From Candidatus Hydrogenedens sp. (GTDB lineage Bacteria; Hydrogenedentota; Hydrogenedentia; Hydrogenedentales; Hydrogenedentaceae), in assembly GCA_035361075.1 (NCBI GenBank), contig DAOSBX010000048.1:602-23277 (forward strand): a stretch of DNA of 22,676 bases, read 5' to 3'. Made by a program: the position numbers and the translations under genes. Below, in pieces: positions 7,719-15,031 of this stretch; position 1 is the first letter of the stretch, and each line of letters opens with the position of its first letter. The notes under the pieces were generated by a model. It had not been told where the DNA came from, did not search any database, and saw only the letters and a list, made by a program, of their open reading frames with translations.

Positions 7719-8714
7719 TTACTCCAGACGTATTCTTGGGTCAACAACTGCATATAAGACATCACTTAGCACAAGACCTATTAGTGTAAGTAAGGTTGAT
7801 ATAGTAAAGACGCCCATGATAAGGGGATAATCTCTTGACAATACCGCTTCAAAACCTAATCGCCCCATACCAGGAATTGAGAAAATGGTTTCGATAATTA
7901 CACTACCGCCGATAAGTCCTGGGAGTAAGCCAGCAAGAAGAGTGATAATAGGGATAAGAGAATTTCGCATAGCATACTTAAATACAACCATTTTCTCCGA
8001 AAACCCATAAGCACGAGCGGTACGGATATAATCCTGACGAATGACATCTAACATTCCCGTTCGCATGTATCGGGATAGACCTGCAAGGCCCGCATAAGTC
8101 ATACAAAATAGGGGTAATACCATGTGCCATAAACGGTCTAATATCCACCGTGCTAATGAATAATGATGGGCATCGATGCTGTTAATCCCATTCACAGGGA
8201 ATAAATTCCACCAATCACCACCGCCTAAAAACATGATTAATAACATTGCCACCCAAAAACTGGGTAAACTATACAGGAGAAATAGAATGAATGTTATAAT
8301 TTGGTCTGACAGAGTACGTTGATGCGTTGCGGAATAGGTACCTAATGGTATGGCAATAAGATAGATAAGTAATGTCTCCAAGATTGTAAATTGCAATGTA
8401 ATAGGGAGCGTCTCCCGAATTTTTTCCATTACGGGTCTCTGGTCTTTATAACTTCTACCAAAATCAAGGCGTATTATACGACTTAGCCACAGGGCATATT
8501 GTACGACAATGGGTTTATCCAATCCATAGAGGGCTTTGGTCTGTTCAATAATTTTTTCCGTTTCAATATTTGACCGCATAGCACCTCCTTCTCCACGTAG
8601 TTTGAAGGCAACGGGACTTCCTGGAGCCAATTGGATTATTGCAAAAGTAATTAAGCTGACCCCAATAAAGGTAGGTATCATTAAGATAAGTCTTTTCAAA
8701 ATATAAGAAGTCAT
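7719..8714 (-). CDS. oppB: ABC transporter permease, OppB/DppB-like
   Basis: The 331-residue inner-membrane permease pairs with the OppC-like protein to form the channel. It opens with the family's usual N-terminus, YILKRLILMIPTFIGVSLIT, and has about six membrane helices. The EAA loop appears in DYIRTARAYGFSEKMVVFKY, and the C-terminus DVLYAVVDPRIRLE is typical of the family. ATG 8714 is preceded by AAGGAG, which overlaps the stop of the binding-protein gene 9 nt away, so the two genes are probably translationally coupled. The length is normal for the family. Confidence 0.95.
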   Translation of the reverse strand: MTSYILKRLILMIPTFIGVSLITFAIIQLAPGSPVAFKLRGEGGAMRSNIETEKIIEQTKALYGLDKPIVVQYALWLSRIIRLDFGRSYKDQRPVMEKIRETLPITLQFTILETLLIYLIAIPLGTYSATHQRTLSDQIITFILFLLYSLPSFWVAMLLIMFLGGGDWWNLFPVNGINSIDAHHYSLARWILDRLWHMVLPLFCMTYAGLAGLSRYMRTGMLDVIRQDYIRTARAYGFSEKMVVFKYAMRNSLIPIITLLAGLLPGLIGGSVIIETIFSIPGMGRLGFEAVLSRDYPLIMGVFTISTLLTLIGLVLSDVLYAVVDPRIRLE

Positions 8715-8723
8715 GTGCTTTTA

Positions 8724-10403
8724 TTACTCCTTCGCGTAAATATACTTTTGGAGGTTTTGGGGAACAAACCATTCTCGCTCATACACACCAAAAGGATAAA
8801 TACGAATTCCATGAACACGTTTGTCAACTGCAATAATTGCTTTCGGTGCCATTAAGAAGGTGTAGGGTTGCTCATCATTTACAATTTCCTGAAAACGTCG
8901 GTATAGCTGTATTCGTTTATCACGGTCGAAACAGACTCGTGCTTGTTCAATAAGTTGGTCTGCCTCTTCATTAATGAAGCCAACATAGTTGGAACCTTTC
9001 TCCGCCTGACTGGAGTGCCATACCTGATAAGGGTCAGGGTCTGGTGGCATTTGCCAGCCCATAAGAACTGCATCAAAATTGCGACTATCTACCCGCTCCA
9101 GAAGCGATGCCCATTCCATCTGCCGTATTTGCATTCGTATTCCTGCACGACTTAAATCCTCTTGATAAACAGTAAGAATCTTTTCCGCAATAGGATTGCT
9201 ATTGGTGGTCATAATTTCGAAAGCAAGGTCAGTTCCATTTTTATCTCGTATACTATCACCATTGTGGTCTATCCAGTCTGACGCATCCAGCAATTTTTTA
9301 GCCTCCTCAGGATTATAAGTCCATGGTCTTACACCATTATGATATTCCGGTGTCCCCGGCATAAAAGGGGTATTTATCGGTTCTGCCATACCATAATAGA
9401 GTCGTTTGATAATCTGTTCACGATTGAGCAAAAGGGTCAGGGCATGGCGAACTGTTTTCTCTTTGAACACTTCACGACGAAGATTCCAGCCAATATAATT
9501 ATACGCAGGACGGGGATACATAAAAATATTAAACTGTTTTTGAAATGTTTCCGATTGTGCTCGACGCATCCAATCTTCAGGACGTATTGCCATATAATCT
9601 AAATCATTGCGACGAAGTTTTAAGAATGCTGAATTATCATCCAGAATAATTTGGTAAATAATTCGGTCAAAGTAAGGCTGTCCCTCATCCTTACGCCAAT
9701 AATTTGGATTTCGCGACAATACCAGCTGTAACCCCGTTTGCCATTCAGCAAGTATATAAGGTCCCGAACCAATAGGTTTGCGATTATTGGGATGATTGTT
9801 AAAATCACCTTTGCCATAAATATGTTCTGGGAGAATTTCTAACAAACCTAACATAACTGCATGCTGATAATATGGTTTCTTACAGTGATAACGGACTGTA
9901 TAGTTGTCTAAAACTTCGCATGATTCAACGTCCATATAGTAATTTTTAAGATGAGGGGCATCGGTTGTAGGGTCCATTAGTTTGTCAAAAGTAAATTTTA
10001 CATCCTTTGCAGATAAAGGGTGCCCATCAGAAAAACATACATCTTGCCGTAGATAAAAGGTATAACTGAGATGGTCTTCGGATACGTCCCAATGATGTGC
10101 TACTCTCGGTATCAACTCTAATGTTTGTGGATTTCGGTCTAATAAACTATCAAAAATCCATGCCAATACTAAGGTAGAATAGGCATCTGTACTTGTGATT
10201 GGATTGAGATGAGGCATTTCTGCTGACAATCGGGTAATCAACCAATCCCCCTGGGCTGGTGCCTCACCAACGCCAAACTCTGTAAGCCCTGTTGAACTCG
10301 GCTCCTTTCCCACAGGTCCATCTACGGAAGGCATACAACCTGCTATTAGTAGAATATCAATGATAATGTTCACAATGTATACAAAATGAAGCAGTTTTTT
10401 CAT
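8724..10403 (-). CDS. oppA: Lipoprotein solute-binding protein, family 5 (peptide/nickel type)
   Basis: This 559-residue protein captures the substrate and delivers it to the permeases. The signal sequence ends in lipobox LIAGC with Cys23, so it should be lipid-anchored on the periplasmic side. The SBP family 5 pattern follows from about residue 50: PHLNPITSTDAYSTLV, LRQDVCFSDGHPLSAKDVKF, GSGPYILAEW, and VRHALTLLLNREQIIKRLYY. Family 5 proteins bind peptides, nickel, glutathione, sugars or other solutes, and no residue here decides between them. It is the first gene of the six-gene operon; GAAGG four bases before ATG 10403 is the ribosome binding site. Confidence 0.94.
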   Translation of the reverse strand: MKKLLHFVYIVNIIIDILLIAGCMPSVDGPVGKEPSSTGLTEFGVGEAPAQGDWLITRLSAEMPHLNPITSTDAYSTLVLAWIFDSLLDRNPQTLELIPRVAHHWDVSEDHLSYTFYLRQDVCFSDGHPLSAKDVKFTFDKLMDPTTDAPHLKNYYMDVESCEVLDNYTVRYHCKKPYYQHAVMLGLLEILPEHIYGKGDFNNHPNNRKPIGSGPYILAEWQTGLQLVLSRNPNYWRKDEGQPYFDRIIYQIILDDNSAFLKLRRNDLDYMAIRPEDWMRRAQSETFQKQFNIFMYPRPAYNYIGWNLRREVFKEKTVRHALTLLLNREQIIKRLYYGMAEPINTPFMPGTPEYHNGVRPWTYNPEEAKKLLDASDWIDHNGDSIRDKNGTDLAFEIMTTNSNPIAEKILTVYQEDLSRAGIRMQIRQMEWASLLERVDSRNFDAVLMGWQMPPDPDPYQVWHSSQAEKGSNYVGFINEEADQLIEQARVCFDRDKRIQLYRRFQEIVNDEQPYTFLMAPKAIIAVDKRVHGIRIYPFGVYEREWFVPQNLQKYIYAKE

Positions 10404-10433
10404 AATGCCTTCTTTATTTTTTTTATTCTAAAT

Positions 10434-10462
10434 AATATATAATTAGTGTAATCTTATGCTAA
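10434..10462 (-). promoter_or_regulatory. Candidate sigma70-type promoter of the oppABCDF-glpD operon
   Basis: On the minus strand TTAGCA (10462-10457) and TATATT (10439-10434) are spaced by 17 bp and end 30 bp before the ATG at 10403. Matches to consensus are 4/6 and 5/6. The 95-bp divergent gap is A+T-rich throughout, so chance matches are likely; position is the main support. Confidence 0.35.
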
Positions 10463-10498
10463 TTTATAGTTAAAAATATAGGATAATACACTATAGTT

Positions 10499-11419
10499 AT
10501 GGAACAATTAGAAAACCTAAAAACAAATTCAATTGTGCTTCCTTGTGATATAACGACATCATTAATTGATGTTCCCACAAAAATAATAATTCCTGAAAGT
10601 AATAGTATCCCAATAGATAATGAGTTTGTCCAACTTGCTCCATTATGGGTGCGAACCATAGATAATCAATTTTGTGGGATAGTTCAGGAGCAAAATGAAT
10701 GGCAATGGATTTGTTCTACTGCTATCAGACGAAGTGCTAAATCTCAGCCTATCATTATTCAACAGGCTCTTAAAGGGAAAAGTTATTACCTCATTGGGTT
10801 CCGAGATAGATATCATTTTTTTTCGACGGAAATACTCAGTGTTGAATTTACAGCAGGAAGTTATCGTGTTCCGAAATTAATCTGGGCTCCGTCGGATTGT
10901 TCTGGCTTTGAAATTAAACGTATTATTGAAAAATCAAAGATGAAAGGTAAACAATTACCCAGAGGGAATTACTGCACGTTATTTGAATTTGTTTCTAATC
11001 AAGATGGGGTATTTCTAACCTTCGCTCAGATTCTCAATTCGCCTGATAAGGTTTTGACAAAGATATGTAAGGAAAGCAGTGGCGTAGATTTACAGAAGAT
11101 AAATGATGCTATCCAGCATCATGAGATTCCTAATCATGTTCCTTCAAAAGAATTGGGTTGTGCAGTCTCCTGGTTTATACCTCATAGCGGTGTTGTGCAA
11201 AGCATAGAAGGGATAGAGGAAGTAAAACGAATGGAAGGAGTTAAGGAGGTTTTTATTAATATTCAAGCAGGAGACAGTATAACTCATGTTACAGACATCT
11301 CTTCAAGAGATAGAATAGGCTATATCCTTGCAGTTTGTCCCGATGCATTTACAGCAAAAAATAGAGCCTTGACCGCTCTTTCCAAGATTAAAATCAACAC
11401 GCAAAATATTTTACCATAA
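10499..11419 (+). CDS. Degenerate ATP-grasp-like protein (probable pseudoenzyme)
   Basis: The protein has 306 residues starting with ATG at 10499; the ribosome binding site is weak. Residues 220-303 (GCAVSWFIPHSGVVQSIEGI, then EVKRMEGVKEVFI, then SRDRIGYILAVCPDAFTAKN) follow the C-terminal subdomain of carboxylate-amine ligases such as L-amino acid ligases: a 'pGvv...G...v...pgV', 'k.Gd.i' and 'r.GyvlA.g.t.eeA' layout. Residues about 82-210 can be read as the ATP-grasp core: IIIQQALKGKSYYLIGF in place of the usual 'vvEeyl.G.e', and FEFVSNQDGVFLTFAQILN in place of the catalytic 'E.....G...iEiNpR' strand. The metal-binding Glu and Asn/Arg are not kept. The N-terminal Rossmann part is short or missing. 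It may be a non-catalytic binding or regulatory protein. The family reading is from pattern memory, with moderate certainty. Confidence 0.8.
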   Translation: MEQLENLKTNSIVLPCDITTSLIDVPTKIIIPESNSIPIDNEFVQLAPLWVRTIDNQFCGIVQEQNEWQWICSTAIRRSAKSQPIIIQQALKGKSYYLIGFRDRYHFFSTEILSVEFTAGSYRVPKLIWAPSDCSGFEIKRIIEKSKMKGKQLPRGNYCTLFEFVSNQDGVFLTFAQILNSPDKVLTKICKESSGVDLQKINDAIQHHEIPNHVPSKELGCAVSWFIPHSGVVQSIEGIEEVKRMEGVKEVFINIQAGDSITHVTDISSRDRIGYILAVCPDAFTAKNRALTALSKIKINTQNILP

Positions 11420-11480
11420 GCCTCAGCTCTTTATAGATGGTACGAATCAGGCATATTTATGAAATTTTCCTTGAATTTAA

Positions 11481-11514
11481 TAAAAACAAAGAAAGATATA
11501 AATTTTTGTTTTTA
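11481..11514. repeat. 10-bp inverted repeat with 14-nt spacer before the antiporter gene
   Basis: TAAAAACAAA (11481-11490) and TTTGTTTTTA (11505-11514) are perfect reverse complements separated by 14 nt. The repeat lies in the 159-bp gap about 65 bp before the TTG start. It could be an operator or a weak hairpin; its low complexity makes a chance origin quite possible. Confidence 0.35.
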
Positions 11515-11578
11515 GAGGTAACTATTATAAAATTTACTGACATTCTTAACCTTGATATTTTAAGAAGGAGATAAAATC

Positions 11579-12898
11579 TTGAGTATTGGATTAAAACCTT
11601 TAACTCCTGAACATCGAGTTTGGAGATGGAAAATTCTCACGACGACTTATATTGCCTATATCGGTTATTATATGACACGCAAAATATTTACTATCTGCAA
11701 AACAACAATAGCCGCAGAGTTAGGTTGGGAATTAGGAGATACTGCTTATGTTTGGGCATCATTCCTAATTGCATATATGATAGGTCAGTTTTTAAATAGT
11801 TTTATAGGTAGGAAATGGGGACCGCGAGTAATTCTCCTCGGTGGATTAGGTATCTCTATTATTTGCAATACCATATTCGGATTTACTAATTCCTTTGCTA
11901 ATTTTTTGCTCTTTATGTTTATAAATGGTTTAGCACAGGCATCTGGCTGGCCTGGATGTATTGGTGGTATTTCTCGGTGGTTACGTAATCAAGAACGAGG
12001 TACGGTGATGGGTATTTGGACAACAAATCACATCATTGCAAATATTATTTATAAATCGTTAGGTGGATTGTTATTAGGTATGTTTGGTTGGCGCTGGGCA
12101 TTTTTTGGGATGAGTATCCTAACTTTATTTGTCTGGGCACTCATTCTTATCTGGCAGAAAGACCGTCCTGAAGATGTAGGGCTTGAACCTATCATAGATA
12201 AGACTGACGACTATGGTCAGGCTATCAAGGCATCACAAGAAGAGCACATCCCATTTTCAGAATATCTTCGTGTGGCGTTTAACCCACTTATTTTCATTAT
12301 GGGTATTGCTTATTTTTCAGTAAAGTTTTTAAGATATGCTTTGGATTCTTGGCTACCTTCATTTCTAAATATTCAGGGATTACCTGTAGACCAGGCAAGC
12401 TACTATTCTATGGTTTTTGATGTTACTGGTGTTGTCGGAACGATATTTGCTGGGTACATTCTTGACCGCTGGTTCCGTGGTAATTGGGCAGGAGTTTGCT
12501 TCTTATGTGGGTTAGGTACAATTTTAGGTTATATTGCAGTGATTTATGCAGGGGCAAATCCTATTATGATTGCTATGTGTTTCGGTATTGTTGGATTTAT
12601 GCTCTACGGTCCCGATAGTTTATTGACAGGAGCGGCAGCAGTTGCGGTTGCTGGTGAAGCCAATGCCGTCGCAATCACGGGTATCATTAACGGAATTGGT
12701 AGTGTGGGACCTGTTATTCAGGAATTGGTAATTGGTAAATTTATGAAAACTGCGGACCCGATGGTAGGTATAGCACGAACAAATACGTTATGTCTCATTT
12801 TTAGTATAGCGTTGGCAGTTTCCACAGCCTTTCTTACCTGGTATCTCTATCATATTCATCAAAGAAATTCAGAAGACAACAATTCACCATCCTGCTAA
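11579..12898 (+). CDS. Organophosphate:phosphate antiporter (OPA family, GlpT/UhpT-like), TTG start
   Basis: This 439-residue major facilitator protein has 12 hydrophobic segments. It matches the OPA family (GlpT, UhpT, eukaryotic SLC37): YYMTRKIF (30-37), RGTVMGIWTTNH (140-151), FLRYALDSWLPSF (250-262) and MLYGPDSLLTGAAA (341-354). Arg34 and Arg252 align with the two arginines of GlpT that bind the phosphate group (Arg45, Arg269), and His151 aligns with His165. It should import glycerol-3-phosphate, a hexose phosphate or a similar phosphoester in exchange for phosphate. Start: AAGGAG at 11565-11570 lies 8 nt before TTG 11579, and the next in-frame ATG is 31 codons later, inside helix 1, so TTG is the likely start. 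It is not in the GlpD operon but lies just across the divergent gene. Confidence 0.92.
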   Translation: MSIGLKPLTPEHRVWRWKILTTTYIAYIGYYMTRKIFTICKTTIAAELGWELGDTAYVWASFLIAYMIGQFLNSFIGRKWGPRVILLGGLGISIICNTIFGFTNSFANFLLFMFINGLAQASGWPGCIGGISRWLRNQERGTVMGIWTTNHIIANIIYKSLGGLLLGMFGWRWAFFGMSILTLFVWALILIWQKDRPEDVGLEPIIDKTDDYGQAIKASQEEHIPFSEYLRVAFNPLIFIMGIAYFSVKFLRYALDSWLPSFLNIQGLPVDQASYYSMVFDVTGVVGTIFAGYILDRWFRGNWAGVCFLCGLGTILGYIAVIYAGANPIMIAMCFGIVGFMLYGPDSLLTGAAAVAVAGEANAVAITGIINGIGSVGPVIQELVIGKFMKTADPMVGIARTNTLCLIFSIALAVSTAFLTWYLYHIHQRNSEDNNSPSC

Positions 12899-12919
12899 AT
12901 ATACTTTTTGTCACGGGAA

Positions 12920-13828
12920 TTATACTTTATTTGCTCCTTGAATAAACAAATCCATCCGACGTGACAATTCTTTTAAGTGATTTTCATCACCTTGAGGAAA
13001 CTCTTCTGTAATCCACCCTTTATAACCGACCTCATGTAGAGCAGAACGTACCTCAGCGAAATCTACATCACCTTCGTAGGGAAGTTTGCACCATTGATAA
13101 CCGTTACGCTTAAAGTCTTTTATGTGTATTTTAACGATTCGTTCTCTCAGAGTACGTATCCAATCTTGTGGAAAGCCAAAGATAACAACATTTGCCATGT
13201 CAAAGTAAGCCCGAACAAAGGGACTATTTATTTCATCTATATACTGACGAAATTCCAGAGGACTGAGCAAAAATTTGTTCCAGACATTTTCGACAGCAAT
13301 GATAATTTTGTTTTCCTCAGCAATAGGAATAAGTTCGCGAATATTCTTTTGAGAGCGTTCCCATGCTTCTTGGTATCGAACCTGCTCATTGACAACCGCA
13401 GGAACAAGGAGTACTGTTTCTGCACCAACTTTTTTTGCCAACCCGATAGCCTGAATAATTCTTTTTTTCCCTTCTTCAACGACTGAAGTATCAGGATGTG
13501 ATAATGGCTTATCCCATCCACCATAAATAATGGAATGTATTTGCAATTGATTCTTCTGAGCAGATTCTAAAATTTTATTTATTTCTCCATCGTCAGTAAT
13601 GGGTGGAATTTCTATTCCATCAAACCCGCAGTCCTTTGCTAATTTACATCGTTCCATTTCGGATTTTTCTTTTGGTAGGTTACCCCATTGTACCGCTTTC
13701 TTTAGTCGTGGGTATGTAATATTCTCTTTTGCGAATACCCCACCACTTTTTAATATCGCAGTTCCTAAAATGAGTGAACTACTTGCATATAGAAAGCTAC
13801 GACGAGAAACATCATAATTCTTTTTCAT
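12920..13828 (-). CDS. TAT-exported TIM-barrel protein, sugar phosphate isomerase/epimerase family
   Basis: The protein has 302 residues. The N-terminus carries a twin-arginine signal: SRRSFL (8-13), then a mild hydrophobic stretch to AILKSGGVFA (about 33), so it is exported folded. The body is the xylose-isomerase-like/AP-endonuclease-2 barrel: CGFDGIEIPPI (67-77), IIIAVENVWN (175-184), RAYFDMANVV (206-215), VKIHIKDFK (232-240) and GWITEEFP (271-278). Glu180, Asp210, His235 and Glu275 or Glu276 sit where this family holds its metal. The His that often follows the Asp is Asn213 here. Export of such barrels is common in planctomycete-like and Hydrogenedentota genomes, where substrates are mostly unknown. 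AAGGA lies before ATG 13828. The gene is convergent with the antiporter, 21 bp apart, with no visible terminator between. Confidence 0.9.
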   Translation of the reverse strand: MKKNYDVSRRSFLYASSSLILGTAILKSGGVFAKENITYPRLKKAVQWGNLPKEKSEMERCKLAKDCGFDGIEIPPITDDGEINKILESAQKNQLQIHSIIYGGWDKPLSHPDTSVVEEGKKRIIQAIGLAKKVGAETVLLVPAVVNEQVRYQEAWERSQKNIRELIPIAEENKIIIAVENVWNKFLLSPLEFRQYIDEINSPFVRAYFDMANVVIFGFPQDWIRTLRERIVKIHIKDFKRNGYQWCKLPYEGDVDFAEVRSALHEVGYKGWITEEFPQGDENHLKELSRRMDLFIQGANKV

Positions 13829-14011
13829 AGTTATTTTCCTTTTTTTATTAACTGAATAAGTTTATTTATATGATTTTTAAATAATTGTTATGCTACTTTC
13901 AAATAACGACGAACATCAAGAGGTGCAATTAGCTTCGCAAGCCAAGTAAAATAATGGATGCGGTTGCGGAATGTGATTATCTAATTATCAACAAATAAGA
14001 AGGAAAATATT

Positions 14012-14878
14012 ATGCATACAGCGATGATTTTTTCTCCACATGCAGATGATGCATCAGCATTTTGTGGTGGAACATTAGCCAAGTGGAGTGCCAATGGATG
14101 GAACATTATCCTTGTTCGTGTTACAGATGATGCACGCGATTCGGTAGGGCTAACAATAGAAGAAACGGTTAAGCGAAATCGAGCGGAATTAGAGAAATCG
14201 TGTGAAATATTAGGTATCAAAGAAATTATAGATCTCAATTTCCCTACGGATACATTGGCAGATATTCCGTTGACTAAATTGCGAGAACGATTTGTATATT
14301 TGATGCGGAAATACAAACCGTATGCCATTTTCTCATTTGACCCGTATGCTCATTTTGAACCGAATATGGATCATGTGCGAGTTGCACGTGCAGTGGAAGA
14401 GGCGTTGTGGGTTTCCTGCTTTGATTTGCATCATCCAGAACATTTTAAGGAAGGTCTGGAACCTTTTTCTGTATGTGAACGTTGGTATTTTGCACGTAAT
14501 TTAGAAAAGATTACATACGTAGAAGACATAACTGATTATTTTCCGCAGAAGGTACATGCTCTCTCCGCTCATGAAACGATGATGCGTAATCTACTTCAAT
14601 CGTTCCGTTTACAATTAAAAACATGGGGGTATCAAATCCCTCTAATTGAGGATGCTTTTTCAGGTGATTATACAGGATTATTAGAGCAGGTTTTATATAT
14701 GCAAGCATCAGGAATAGCGGAAGAATGTGGGATGCCCGAAGGAACATTAGCAGAACCTTTCAGAGTAGACCGCTTTGGCGATATGGAGGCTTTCTTTCAG
14801 CAGATGGCAGAACCTATTGACGGTACGACACAAGGACCGAAACGTCCATTTTTAGATACATTTTGGAGCGAAGAATAA
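14012..14878 (+). CDS. LmbE/PIG-L family zinc deacetylase
   Basis: This is a 288-residue cytoplasmic protein with no signal peptide. The N-terminal motif PHADDASAFCGG (9-20) is the PHxDD...GG zinc motif, and NMDHVRVARAVEEAL (118-132) supplies the second histidine (His121); together they match the ligands His13, Asp16 and His147 of MshB. The family removes N-acetyl groups from GlcNAc-linked substrates such as mycothiol precursors, GlcNAc-PI or antibiotic sugars. The substrate cannot be told here. AAGAAGGA at 13997-14004 is the ribosome binding site. It is divergent from the TAT barrel gene across 183 bp, which may hold promoters for both. The C-terminal 60 residues (about 228-288) lie beyond the core domain and carry no motif I know. 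Confidence 0.9.
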   Translation: MHTAMIFSPHADDASAFCGGTLAKWSANGWNIILVRVTDDARDSVGLTIEETVKRNRAELEKSCEILGIKEIIDLNFPTDTLADIPLTKLRERFVYLMRKYKPYAIFSFDPYAHFEPNMDHVRVARAVEEALWVSCFDLHHPEHFKEGLEPFSVCERWYFARNLEKITYVEDITDYFPQKVHALSAHETMMRNLLQSFRLQLKTWGYQIPLIEDAFSGDYTGLLEQVLYMQASGIAEECGMPEGTLAEPFRVDRFGDMEAFFQQMAEPIDGTTQGPKRPFLDTFWSEE

Positions 14879-14990
14879 ACGAGTGAGGCAGACCTTGTTT
14901 GTCCGATATAAAGGTTTTGTCTCTTTGTTTCTATGTTATTTCGTTTTTCTAATATTACAATATCGGTTTTTATAAAATAGAGAATATTTG

Positions 14991-14996
14991 TATAAT
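14991..14996 (+). promoter_or_regulatory. Candidate -10 box before the DUF5011 surface protein gene
   Basis: A perfect TATAAT lies 35 bp before ATG 15032, in a 153-bp gap. The -35 position 17 bp upstream reads TTTTAT, which is weak, so this is only a candidate. Confidence 0.35.
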
Positions 14997-15031
14997 TTAA
15001 TTTCACAATAAAAAGATAGGTAAATAATAAG

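Noticed and set aside
13094..13486. 130-residue plus-strand frame
   Set aside because: It runs antisense to the TAT-exported barrel gene, whose motifs are clear, and has no recognisable features.
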